Origin: Streptomyces sp. NBC_01476
GTDB taxonomy: Bacteria; Actinomycetota; Actinomycetes; Streptomycetales; Streptomycetaceae
Length of the DNA stretch: 64,000 bases
Assembly: GCF_036227265.1 (NCBI RefSeq)
Contig: NZ_CP109446.1
Span: forward strand, 8,077,001-8,141,000
Direction: 5' to 3'
The notes under the pieces are model-generated. The model was not told the origin of the DNA. It searched no databases and was given only the letters and a program-made list of their open reading frames with translations. The stretch's first letter is position 1; the number at the start of each line of letters is the position of its first letter. The position numbers and the translations under genes are program-made. Below are positions 41,678 to 49,945 of the stretch, piece after piece.

Positions 41678-42310
41678 TCAGTGACCGCGGTCGATCCACT
41701 CCTGGAGGTGCGGCCGCTCCGCGCCGATCGTGGTCGAGTCGCCGTGTCCGGTGTGGACGACTGTGTCGGCCGGCAGGGTGAGCAGGCGGTCGCGGACCGA
41801 GTCGATGATCGTCGGGAAGTCCGAGAACGAGCGGCCGGTCGCCCCGGGGCCGCCCTGGAAGAGGGTGTCCCCGGTGAAGACCGTACCGAGCGCCGCGGAG
41901 TACAGGCAGACCGCGCCGGGCGCGTGACCCGGGGTGTGCAGCACCGCCAGTTCCGTACCCGCGACCGTGATGGTCTGCCCGTCGACCAACTCGGCGTCCG
42001 GTGAGCGGTCGGGGTGGGTCTGCCGCCACAGGGGCAGGTCGTCCGGGTGGAGCAGGATGGGCGCTCCGGTGCGTGCGGCCAGGTCAGGGGCCGCGTCGAT
42101 GTGGTCGTTGTGGGCGTGGGTGCAGATCACACCCAGCAGGGTGCGGTCGCCCAGGGCCTCGGCGATCGCGTCGGCGTCGTGCGCCGCGTCGATCACCACC
42201 GCCTCGGAGTCGTCGCCCACGATCCACACGTTGTTGTCGACGTCCCACGTCCCGCCGTCCAGCGAGAACGTGCCGGAGGTGACCACACGTTCGATCCGCG
42301 GCGCGCTCAC
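41678..42310 (-). CDS. MBL-fold hydrolase (S-formylmycothiol hydrolase-like)
   Basis: 210-residue metallo-beta-lactamase fold enzyme with the zinc motif THAHNDH near residue 64-70, a further His in HTPGHAPGA and Asp in FTGDTLF. It is translationally coupled (GTGA overlap) to the mycothiol-dependent formaldehyde dehydrogenase gene, a pairing conserved in actinomycetes. It probably hydrolyses the thioester or a related glyoxalase II-like substrate made by the dehydrogenase. Start GTG at 42310. Confidence 0.88.
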   Translation of the reverse strand: MSAPRIERVVTSGTFSLDGGTWDVDNNVWIVGDDSEAVVIDAAHDADAIAEALGDRTLLGVICTHAHNDHIDAAPDLAARTGAPILLHPDDLPLWRQTHPDRSPDAELVDGQTITVAGTELAVLHTPGHAPGAVCLYSAALGTVFTGDTLFQGGPGATGRSFSDFPTIIDSVRDRLLTLPADTVVHTGHGDSTTIGAERPHLQEWIDRGH

Positions 42311-43392
42311 AGGACGACCACCGATCGCAGCACCTCGCCGTCGTGCATCCGCCGGAACGCCTCCTCGATGCCGTCCAGTTCGATGGTCTCGCTGACGAAC
42401 GCCGCCAGATCCAGCCGGCCCTGCAGATAGAGGTCGATCAGCACGGGGAAGTCGCGGCTGGGCAGACAGTCCCCGTACCAGGAGGACTTGAGCGCCCCGC
42501 CGCGTCCGAAGACGTCCAGCAGCGGCAGCTTCAGCTCCATCTCGGGCGTGGGAACGCCGACCAGGACCACCGTCCCGGCCAGGTCCCTTGCGTAGAAGGC
42601 CTGTTCGTAGGTCTCCGGGCGGCCGACCGCCTCGATGACGACATCGGCGCCGAAGCCGCCGGTCAGCTCGCGGATCGCCTCGACCGGGTCGGTCCCGCTC
42701 GAGTCGACGGTGTGGGTGGCGCCCATGCGCCGCGCCACCTCCAGCTTCCTCGCGTCGATGTCGACGGCGATGATCCGGTTCGCGCCCGCCAGCCGGGCCC
42801 CGGCGATGGCGGCGTCGCCGACACCGCCGCAGCCGATCACGGCCACCGAATCGCCGCGGGTGACGTTGCCGGTGTTGATCGCCGCGCCGATGCCCGCCAT
42901 CACACCGCAGCCGAGCAGCCCGGCGACCGCCGGGGCCGCGGCCGGGTCGACCTTGGTGCACTGCCCCGCCGCGACCAGCGTCTTCTCGGCGAAGGCGCCG
43001 ATCCCCAGCGCCGGGGAGAGTTCGGTCCCGTCGAGGAGGGTCATCCGCTGCGCTGCGTTGTGGGTGTTGAAGCAGTACCACGGCCGGCCGCGCAGGCAGG
43101 CCCGGCACTGGCCGCACACGGCACGCCAGTTGAGGATGACGAAGTCACCGGGCGCGACGGTGGTCACGTCCGCACCCACCGACTCCACGATTCCGGCGGC
43201 CTCGTGGCCCAGCAGGAAGGGGAACTCGTCATTGATCCCGCCCTGTCTGTAGTGCAGGTCGGTGTGACAGACCCCGCATGCCTGGATCTTCACCACCGCC
43301 TCTCCCGGACCCGGGTCCGGGACCACGATGGTCTCCACGCGCACCGGCTCGTTCTTGCCCGGTGCGATGACGCCGCGTACTTCCTGGCTCAT
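42307..43392 (-). CDS. mscR: S-(hydroxymethyl)mycothiol dehydrogenase
   Basis: 361-residue zinc-dependent class III-like alcohol dehydrogenase. It has the catalytic zinc motif CGVCHTDLH near residue 38-46 and GHEAAG at about 63. Structural zinc cysteines are in CGQCRACLRGRPWYC, and the NAD motif is GCGGVGDAA. In actinomycetes this enzyme oxidises the mycothiol-formaldehyde adduct, detoxifying formaldehyde; it also acts on S-nitrosomycothiol. The MBL hydrolase gene overlaps its stop. This supports an actinobacterial, mycothiol-using host. Confidence 0.92.
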   Translation of the reverse strand: MSQEVRGVIAPGKNEPVRVETIVVPDPGPGEAVVKIQACGVCHTDLHYRQGGINDEFPFLLGHEAAGIVESVGADVTTVAPGDFVILNWRAVCGQCRACLRGRPWYCFNTHNAAQRMTLLDGTELSPALGIGAFAEKTLVAAGQCTKVDPAAAPAVAGLLGCGVMAGIGAAINTGNVTRGDSVAVIGCGGVGDAAIAGARLAGANRIIAVDIDARKLEVARRMGATHTVDSSGTDPVEAIRELTGGFGADVVIEAVGRPETYEQAFYARDLAGTVVLVGVPTPEMELKLPLLDVFGRGGALKSSWYGDCLPSRDFPVLIDLYLQGRLDLAAFVSETIELDGIEEAFRRMHDGEVLRSVVVL

Positions 43393-43497
43393 GTGCCGCC
43401 CATCTCTCTCGTACGATGCGTCCCATCATCCCTGGTGCCCCGGCGCGGACCGCGCCGCCGCCCCCGGGTGGCGGCACGCGAGGCGGGGACCGTAGCG

Positions 43498-44238
43498 TCA
43501 GCGGGCCGTGCGGATCCAGTCCCGGTAGTGGGTGGGTGCCAGGTGGGCGTCCGGTCCTGGGACGAGTACGTCGCCGGGGACGACCGCGAACATGCCGGCC
43601 CGGTCGTCGGTCACGACGGTCCGGGTGTCCTGCTGCGCGGCCAGGGTGATCTTGCCGAGTTCGTCGAGGGAGAAGACGTCCGGTCCCGCGATGTTCCGGA
43701 TTCCCCGCAGCGGAGCACCGGTGGCGGCCTCGACGACCGCGTCGGCCACATCCGCGGCGGCGATCGGCTGCAGCGGGGTGGCGGGCAGCCGGACGGTGGA
43801 CGCGTCGGAGGTCCAGGACAGGACCGCGTCCATGAACTCGAAGAACTGGGTGGCGCGGACGATCGAGTACGGCGTCGGCCCCTGCTGGAGCAGCTCCTCC
43901 TGCAGCGCCTTGGCCCGGTAGTAGTCCAGCTGGGGGACCCGGTCCACGCCGACGATCGAGAGGATCACCTGGTGCTCGACACCGGCGCGCTCTCCCGCGG
44001 TGAGCAGGTTGTTCATGGTCGCGCGGAAGAAGTCCAGGGACGCGGCGTCGAAGGTCGGCGAGTTCGCCAGGTTGATCACGGTGGAGGCGCCTTCCAGCGC
44101 CTGGTCCAGGCCCTTCCCGGTGATCAGGTCGACGCCGGTGGACAGTGCCGCCGGGGTGGCCTCGTGCCCGGCCGCGTTCAGCTTCCGCACCACCTGCGAG
44201 CCGATCAGACCGGTACCGCCGATGACGGTGAACTTCAT
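43498..44238 (-). CDS. NmrA-like NAD(P)-binding protein (atypical SDR)
   Basis: 246 residues, Rossmann fold starting at once with MKFTVIGGTGLIGSQVVRKL. The later segment YYRAKALQEELLQQGPTPYSIVRATQFFEF is typical of the NmrA/SDR a5-a7 group, which sense redox state or act as epimerase-like or quinone-reducing enzymes. The ATG at 44238 fits the fold start; the long in-frame extension runs through the regulatory region and antisense of the regulator. It is divergent from an Rrf2-type regulator and is probably its target. Confidence 0.87.
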   Translation of the reverse strand: MKFTVIGGTGLIGSQVVRKLNAAGHEATPAALSTGVDLITGKGLDQALEGASTVINLANSPTFDAASLDFFRATMNNLLTAGERAGVEHQVILSIVGVDRVPQLDYYRAKALQEELLQQGPTPYSIVRATQFFEFMDAVLSWTSDASTVRLPATPLQPIAAADVADAVVEAATGAPLRGIRNIAGPDVFSLDELGKITLAAQQDTRTVVTDDRAGMFAVVPGDVLVPGPDAHLAPTHYRDWIRTAR

Positions 44239-44300
44239 GGCTGTCACCTTTCGCGGCGTGCCACCGAGCACGCCGGGGATCGTGGAGGACGCGTCCTCAA

Positions 44301-44348
44301 CTCGGATACTTCTTGTCCGAGATGATAGTCGGATACTCTTTGTCCGAG
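44301..44348. promoter_or_regulatory. two Rrf2 operator copies in the divergent promoter
   Basis: Two near-identical dyads, CTCGGATACTTCTTGTCCGAG (44301-44321, 21 bases in total) and TCGGATACTCTTTGTCCGA (44329-44347), lie 27 bases apart centre to centre. Both contain TCGGATAC and TGTCCGA. The second ends 24 bases before the regulator start. They probably bind the regulator at 44372 and control both divergent genes. Confidence 0.75.
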
Positions 44349-44371
44349 TCAATGGCCGGAGGGGTGAGCGC

Positions 44372-44890
44372 GTGAAATTGTCAGGCGGGGTCGAGTGGGC
44401 GCTGCACTGCTGCGTCGTGCTGACCACGGCGACGGACCCGGTGCCCGCGGCGCGGCTCGCGGAGCTGCATGACGTCTCCGGGAGCTACCTGGCCAAACAG
44501 CTGCAGGCGCTCTCCCGGGCCGGCCTGGTGACCTCGGTCCAGGGCAAGGCGGGCGGATATGCCCTGACCAGAGCCCCCGGACTGATCACGGTCCTTGACG
44601 TCGTGGTGGCGGTCGACGGCCCCCAGCCGGCCTTCACGTGCACCGAGATCCGTCAGCGCGGCCCGCTGGCGACACCAGCGGAGGCCTGCACGCGGCCCTG
44701 TGCGATCACCCGCGCGATGGCCGCCGCGGACGCCGCCTGGCGGGCGGCCCTGCGGGAGATATCCATCGCGGATCTCGCCCGGGGCGTCGAGGAGGACTAC
44801 GGCCCCACCGCGCTCGCGGGCATCGGCAGCTGGCTGACCGGACCGGACCAGGGCGAGGCCACGGCCCCGCACGTTGATCACGTCACCTGA
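44372..44890 (+). CDS. Rrf2-family transcriptional regulator
   Basis: 172 residues. The N-terminal winged helix is about 1-75 (KLSGGVEWALHCCVVL, SGSYLAKQLQALSRAGLV, GKAGGYALTR). Rrf2 regulators (NsrR, IscR, RirA) often hold an Fe-S cluster; here the C-terminal part has Cys in FTCTEI and EACTRPC (spacing C-x15-C-x3-C), plus a CC pair near residue 13. The spacing differs from NsrR, so thiol sensing is another option. The GTG start at 44372 has a GGAGGGG site. Divergent from the NmrA-like gene and next to duplicated operators. Confidence 0.87.
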   Translation: MKLSGGVEWALHCCVVLTTATDPVPAARLAELHDVSGSYLAKQLQALSRAGLVTSVQGKAGGYALTRAPGLITVLDVVVAVDGPQPAFTCTEIRQRGPLATPAEACTRPCAITRAMAAADAAWRAALREISIADLARGVEEDYGPTALAGIGSWLTGPDQGEATAPHVDHVT

Positions 44891-45300
44891 AGGACCCCGC
44901 TGAAGCATCCGGGCCGGTCGGCCGGATCACGCCGCACGACGGGGGATACGCCGCGGGCCTGGCGCTGTGCGCTGAGCGCTGGGCCCCAAGCCGGGCTCGA
45001 CGGCATCGCGGCGCGGGCGGGGCCGCGGTGCTCACCCGGCGACCGGAGAGGCGCGTCCGTTCCGGCCGCGACCGCTCCCGATGGTGCCCCTCACGATCGG
45101 GTGCGACCATGGTCGGAGTCGGGCCGTGGCGATGTGCCGGCGGCCGGCAGGCCCTGCGAGCGCCGCCCGGAGAGCGACTTCCCCTCCGGCGCGGCAGTCC
45201 CCGCCCGGGCAGCCGCGCGGCGCGTGGCGCGCCGGCGAGGAGGGCAGGGCGAAGGGGCGGGCGGGCTCCCGCGTTTCTCCTACCGAGAAGAGGACGACCG
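44891..45300. other. gap without a supported gene
   Basis: 410 bases between the Rrf2 regulator and the DUF2267 gene. Several overlapping frames are open, but none has a start signal or family resemblance. It should contain the DUF2267 promoter. No palindrome was recognised. Confidence 0.45.
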
Positions 45301-45669
45301 ATGGACTTCCCGGAATTCGTTCAGGACGTGGCCACACGTGCGCAGCTGTCACGCGAGGAAGCCGCCGACCTCAGCCGGGCCTGCGCCGAGCTGCTGGGGC
45401 ACCTGCTCAGTTCCGGGGAGGCGCGGGACCTCGCTCTCGAACTCCCCGACGAACTGGGCCAGTACGTTCGCCTGGGCGCCGAGCGCCACGAGCGGTTCGA
45501 CTTCCAGGAGGCGGTGAGCCGGATCCAGCAGCGGGTCGGACTCTCCGAGCCGGAGAGCGACCAGGGGCTCCGGGCGGTCCTGGCGACACTCCGTGAGGCG
45601 GTCAGCGAACGCGAGTTCACCAACGCGATGTCGCAGATCGGCCATGAGTTCCTGCAGGTCATCCGCTAG
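45301..45669 (+). CDS. DUF2267 family protein
   Basis: 122-residue, highly acidic, all-helical protein with the DUF2267 pattern: MDFPEFVQDVATRAQLS, then a repeat-like second half EFTNAMSQIGHEFLQVIR. Members are widespread in actinomycetes, often near stress-response genes; no biochemical function is established. It has a GAGGA site seven bases before the ATG. It is convergent with the zinc alcohol dehydrogenase gene. Confidence 0.85.
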   Translation: MDFPEFVQDVATRAQLSREEAADLSRACAELLGHLLSSGEARDLALELPDELGQYVRLGAERHERFDFQEAVSRIQQRVGLSEPESDQGLRAVLATLREAVSEREFTNAMSQIGHEFLQVIR

Positions 45670-45686
45670 TCCGCGCCACCACGCGC

Positions 45687-46727
45687 TCAGCCCGCGGCCC
45701 CGTCGGGGATGAGCACGGCGGCGCCGTTGACGCGGTCCGCGGCGAGGTCCGCCAGGGCCCGGTCCGCCTGGCTCATCGGGTACGGGGTGACGGTCGCGCG
45801 GATGCCGATCCGGTCCGCGGTGGCCAGGAAGTCCCTGCCGTCCTGGCGGGTGTTGGAGGTGACGCTGCGCAGATCCCGTTCCTGGAAGAGGTGTTCCTGG
45901 TAATTCAGGACCGGGATGTCGGTGAGGTGGATGCCGGCGATGGCGAGGGCGCCGCCACGGTCGAGGGCGGCAAGCGCCACCGGTACGAGGTCGCCGACCG
46001 GGGCGAAGAGGATCGCCGAGTCGAGCGGCTCAGGCGGCTTGTCATAGGCGTCCCGCGCCGACGACGCGCCCAGTCGCAGGGCGAGTTCGCGGGCCGCCGC
46101 GGCCCGGGTCAGCACGTGGACGGTGGCCCCTTCGGCCAGCGCGACCTGCGCGGCCAGGTGGGCCGAGGCGCCGAATCCGTAGATGCCGAGCCGCCCGCCG
46201 GGGGGCAGTGCGCTGCGCCGCAGCGCGCGGAAACCGATGATCCCCGCGCACAGCAGGGGCGCCAGCTGCGCTGCCTCGGCGTCTTCGGGGAGGGCGTAGG
46301 CGTACTCCTCGGGCAGCAGCGTGATGTCGGCGAAGCCGCCGTCGGCGTCCCAGCCGGTGTAGCGGGAGCTCGGGCAGAGATTCTCCCGGCCGAGACGGCA
46401 GTAGCGGCAGACCCCGCAGGTACTGCGCAGCCATGCGCCGCCGACGCGTGCGCCCAGGGCGAACCGTGTGGCCTCCGCGCCGGCCGCGACCACCCGGCCG
46501 ACGATCTCGTGCCCGGGGATGGTGGACGGGCGGTGCGGGGGCAGATCGCCCTCCGCCAGGTGCAGGTCCGTCCGGCAGACCCCGCACGCCTCGACCCGTA
46601 CCACCAGGTCCTTCGGCCCGGGCGCCGGTACCGGCCGGCTCACCCGGGCCAGTGGCCCCGAGGCGATCGGCCCCGCCTTCGCGACGGCCCAACCGGTCAG
46701 CTCTCCCTCACCCGCGCCGAATGCCAT
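45687..46727 (-). CDS. zinc-dependent alcohol dehydrogenase
   Basis: 346 residues, medium-chain dehydrogenase. Catalytic zinc residues sit in CGVCRTDLH (near 43) and GHEIVG (near 66). The structural zinc cysteines are in CGVCRYCRLGRENLC, and the cofactor loop is YGFGASAHLA. The closest family look is AdhA/AdhC-type enzymes that convert alcohols and aldehydes with NAD(P). The start is uncertain: the GGAGG before the ATG at 46727 is only one base away, so a GTG eight codons upstream is possible. Substrate unknown. Confidence 0.88.
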   Translation of the reverse strand: MAFGAGEGELTGWAVAKAGPIASGPLARVSRPVPAPGPKDLVVRVEACGVCRTDLHLAEGDLPPHRPSTIPGHEIVGRVVAAGAEATRFALGARVGGAWLRSTCGVCRYCRLGRENLCPSSRYTGWDADGGFADITLLPEEYAYALPEDAEAAQLAPLLCAGIIGFRALRRSALPPGGRLGIYGFGASAHLAAQVALAEGATVHVLTRAAAARELALRLGASSARDAYDKPPEPLDSAILFAPVGDLVPVALAALDRGGALAIAGIHLTDIPVLNYQEHLFQERDLRSVTSNTRQDGRDFLATADRIGIRATVTPYPMSQADRALADLAADRVNGAAVLIPDGAAG

Positions 46728-46891
46728 ACCTCCAGCCTGCGACCGATCCACCGGTGGGGCAATCCGCCGTCCGGCTCCGAGAGGCGCCGCCGCGGCGGTT
46801 CGCGGAGGGACCGCCTGATCCGAACCGCCGTACGGCTCGGGACAGCCCCTATGCTGGCGGATACGTCCGCGGCGGAGAACGAGGTCGACCC

Positions 46892-47557
46892 ATGACAGGC
46901 GCGACAGCACCGTTCACGATCGGTACCGAGGTCTCCTGCACGGACGGCGACTGCGGGAGTCTCATCCGGGTCGTCGTCGATCCGGTCGCCCGTGCGCTCA
47001 CCCATCTCGTGGTCGGACCCCGGCACCGGTGGACGGCGGGACACCTCGTCCCCGTCGCCCTGGTGGACCCCGCGGCCCCGCCGATCCGGCTGAACTGCAC
47101 CACCGCGGAGTTCGCCGCGCTGCCCAGCGCCGAGGAGGAGCACTTCCTGCCGGGCTTCGACAACGAGTGGGGTTACGAGACCGGCGACATCCTGGCCTGG
47201 CCCTACTACGGCGCCGGCCTGGGTACGGGCATCGGCGGCACCGTCGCCATGGAGCCGCTGCCGACCGATCCGGGGCCGAGCGCGATCATGCGCGACCGGG
47301 TGCCCGTCGGCGAGGTGGAGATCGTCCGCGGTGAGCCCGTGCACGCCACCGACGGCGCGATCGGCCGGGTGCAGGGCCTGGTCGTCGACAGCGCCGACCA
47401 CCATGTCACCCATGTGCTCCTCGACGAAGGTCACCTGTGGGGCCGGCGGCGCGTCGCCATCCCGATCGGCGCGGTGGCGGGGGTCGCGGGCGAGGTCCGG
47501 CTCAGCCTCACCAAGGACGAGGTCCGCGACCTGCCGCCGGTCGATCTCGCCGGATGA
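46892..47557 (+). CDS. PRC-barrel domain protein
   Basis: 221 residues with two PRC-barrel-like halves. The first (about 5-65) contains CTDGDCGSLIRVVVDPVARALTHLVVG in parts, the second (about 140-215) contains VHATDGAIGRVQGLVVDSADHHVTHVLL. The pattern of a Gly-rich turn, V.D...T HLVV marks the family. The PRC barrel is a small beta fold known from RimM and photosynthetic reaction centre subunit H; stand-alone versions have no settled role. It starts at ATG 46892 and is divergent from the alcohol dehydrogenase gene. Confidence 0.8.
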   Translation: MTGATAPFTIGTEVSCTDGDCGSLIRVVVDPVARALTHLVVGPRHRWTAGHLVPVALVDPAAPPIRLNCTTAEFAALPSAEEEHFLPGFDNEWGYETGDILAWPYYGAGLGTGIGGTVAMEPLPTDPGPSAIMRDRVPVGEVEIVRGEPVHATDGAIGRVQGLVVDSADHHVTHVLLDEGHLWGRRRVAIPIGAVAGVAGEVRLSLTKDEVRDLPPVDLAG

Positions 47558-47776
47558 CTCCGCGCCGGTCAGCGCGGCGCACTGCCGGCGGCACCGCGTG
47601 GCTGTCCGAGGCTCCCTGACGCTACGTCCGGGCCTGCCACCGGGCGGACGGCGTCCAGCCGGCGCACACACCGACGGTGCCGCACGGCCGCCGGACCCGC
47701 GACGGCCGGCCCGAGGACGAGCCGGCCGGCCGGCCCGGCGGCCGTCACCGCGCCGGTGAGCAGCAGCGGGCCCGCG

Positions 47777-49117
47777 CTACTCGGCGGTCGCGGTGTACGA
47801 GGTGGAGACGGCCGGCGGGATACGTACCGCGATCATCGCGATGTCGTCCGTGTTCGCTTCCTCCAGGCCGGACATGAGCTCGTCGCAGAACACCTCCAAC
47901 GGCTCCCTGGCCAGCGCCGCCGCGTGCTGGCGCAGCCGGGTCATACCGTCGTCGATCCCTTCGGTGCGGCGCTCGATCAGGCCGTCGGTGTACAGCAACA
48001 CGGTCGAGTCCGGCGGCAGTTGCTCGCTGGCCTCGGAGCGGATCGTCTCCGGTGCCACACCGAGCAGAAGACTGCGGCCGCCGTTGAGGAAGCGGGTGTC
48101 GCCCTCGCGGGTGACCAGCAGCGGGGGCACGTGCCCGGCCGCCGCGTACTCCAGCAGCCAGGGCTCGTCGGTCTCCGGCTTGGTGAGCAGCGCGTACAGG
48201 CAGGTCAGGGTCTGCGCCGGATAGAGAATCGCGTTCGCCGCGTCCAGCCGGGCCAGGATCTTGCCCGGGGGTTCCTTGCGGTCGCAGGCGATGCCGCGCA
48301 GCATGTTGCGCATCTGGCTCATCGCCACCGCGGCCCTGAGGTCATGGCCGGTGATGTCGCCGATGATCAAGGTGAGAGCGCCGTCGGGAAGCTGGAAGGC
48401 GTCGTACCAGTCGCCGCCGACCTCGGCGCGCATCCGCGCGGGCGCGTAGCGGGCGGCGATGCCGAGCGGGTCGTTGTGCGGGAGGTCGGGCAGCAGCGCG
48501 CGCTGGAGCCGTTCCGCGGTGTGCGAGACCTGGGCGTGCAGCTGCGCGTTGTCGATGGTCATCGCGATGCGGTGGCCCAGGTCCTCCAGCAGCGGCAGCC
48601 GGTCGTTCTCGTCGGTGCCGCCCGGCTCGGTGCGCACCAGGGTCAGCACGCCGAGCACCCGGCGGCGCGCCCGCAGCGGGATCAGGACCGCGCTGTGCGC
48701 GCCGAGCTGCTGGAAGGTCTGCAGTTCGATCCGGTCCAGGGCGTCGGTGGCCTGCTCGGGCGGCGGGAACGCGGCCAGCAGCAGCGGGCCGGCGCCGCGC
48801 AGTGCCCGCGCCAGCGGGGCCTGCGAGGCGTTGTCCACGGCCGGCATCGGCGCCTCAAGGAACGCGTGCGGCAGGGCGCGGGACTCGCGGTGCTCCAGCA
48901 CCACCCGGTGGAGCCTGCCCTCCTCCTCGACCAGGTCGATCGCGCACCAGTCGGCGAGGGCGGGCACCAGCACCCGGGAGAGCCGGCGCAGGCCGGGCTC
49001 CAGTTCCAGCGTGCTGGACAGGGCTTCGGAGGCGTTGGCCACCAGCGTCAGCCGGTCCAGGGCGTCCTGAAGGGCCCGGTCCACGTCGAAGGATTCATCC
49101 CCGTGCTGTGCGGTCAC
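47777..49117 (-). CDS. GAF-SpoIIE protein phosphatase (PP2C-like)
   Basis: 446 residues. A GAF domain (about 20-185) is followed by a PPM/SpoIIE phosphatase domain (about 205-440) with the metal-binding motifs GGDWYDAF, GDITGHD, YTDGLIERR and NTDDIAM. Such enzymes dephosphorylate anti-sigma factor antagonists and so help switch on alternative sigma factors; streptomycetes have dozens. The GTG at 49117 is used because of the GGAGG site just before it. It lacks the kinase domain found in the large homologue at 49946. Confidence 0.9.
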   Translation of the reverse strand: MTAQHGDESFDVDRALQDALDRLTLVANASEALSSTLELEPGLRRLSRVLVPALADWCAIDLVEEEGRLHRVVLEHRESRALPHAFLEAPMPAVDNASQAPLARALRGAGPLLLAAFPPPEQATDALDRIELQTFQQLGAHSAVLIPLRARRRVLGVLTLVRTEPGGTDENDRLPLLEDLGHRIAMTIDNAQLHAQVSHTAERLQRALLPDLPHNDPLGIAARYAPARMRAEVGGDWYDAFQLPDGALTLIIGDITGHDLRAAVAMSQMRNMLRGIACDRKEPPGKILARLDAANAILYPAQTLTCLYALLTKPETDEPWLLEYAAAGHVPPLLVTREGDTRFLNGGRSLLLGVAPETIRSEASEQLPPDSTVLLYTDGLIERRTEGIDDGMTRLRQHAAALAREPLEVFCDELMSGLEEANTDDIAMIAVRIPPAVSTSYTATAE

Positions 49118-49417
49118 TTGGCCTCCTCTCCCAGGATCGGTGGTGCGCGCGGCCCCGGCAACGCGACCCGGTCGAGGCGAGCCTGCCCTGAGCGGACCCG
49201 GCAATGCGCCGGGCCGGCGAGACGAACGGCACAGGGGTGCGTCCCACTGGGTCTGGGGCCGCGGCGGGAGGCGGCGGTACTTGCCCCTGGTGCGGGCGGG
49301 CGGGCAGGCAGGCTCGCATCGCCCTGCCGGAGCTGCGTGTGGTCGCGGCCGGCCGGCGTCGGCGCGTCGTCGCCGCCGTCCCCGGCAGGGGCGGCCGCCG
49401 CGGCCGGTGACGTCAGG
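49118..49417. other. gap without a supported gene
   Basis: 300 bases between two minus-strand genes. It is very GC-rich and low in complexity, with open frames of no recognisable character. It should hold the promoter of the GAF-SpoIIE gene; nothing specific was seen. Confidence 0.4.
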
Positions 49418-49684
49418 TCAGAAGTCCCGTTCGGCGAGCGGCAGTCCACCGGTTTCGTCCGGCCAGTAGATCTGGACCCTGACCAGCCGGCACTCCAGCC
49501 ACTGGCCGGCCGACTTCGGCCACCCGGGCGGCGGTGTGCCCTCCTCCTTGAGCCGGGTCAGCAGCGCACGCATCTCCACCGCGTGCGTCATGGGGTCCCC
49601 AGCGGGGGCGGGGCCCTCGTACCACTCGTAGATGACACCGCCGCCTGCCAGGCCACAGGTGACTCGGGTCGCGTATTGGGGCAT
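49418..49684 (-). CDS. small conserved-looking hypothetical protein
   Basis: 88 residues, not matched to any family I know. It has several Trp and Tyr residues (VIYEWYEGPAPAG, WPKSAGQWLECRLVRVQIYW) and no membrane segment. A textbook GAGGAGG site lies seven bases before the ATG, and third-position GC is high, so it is probably a real gene. It is divergent from the large PAS/SpoIIE signalling protein. Confidence 0.65.
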   Translation of the reverse strand: MPQYATRVTCGLAGGGVIYEWYEGPAPAGDPMTHAVEMRALLTRLKEEGTPPPGWPKSAGQWLECRLVRVQIYWPDETGGLPLAERDF

Positions 49685-49945
49685 GGCCGCGCCTCCTCAG
49701 CCGGCCCGCCACCGGGCGCCCGCCGTCGCGACGGCCGGCTTCGCCGCGGTCTCCCGGCCGCCGCGCAGCGCCGTGCTGTCCCGGGAGAACCACTACTGCC
49801 AGGGTACGGTGACCGGAACGTTTCCGCAGGTGGGGACGGCCCTGTCGGCGGCGCCCCGGCGGTCCCGAATAGCGGTCGGGCGCGCGAGGCCGGACGATAG
49901 AACATACGTACCGGGTGCGACTGCCTCACCGTCCAGGAGCCGTCC

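Noticed and set aside
47756..49900. A 714-codon plus-strand frame opposite the GAF-SpoIIE gene
   Set aside because: It is antisense to a gene with clear catalytic motifs, has Gln/Arg-rich composition and no start signal; high GC keeps antisense frames open.
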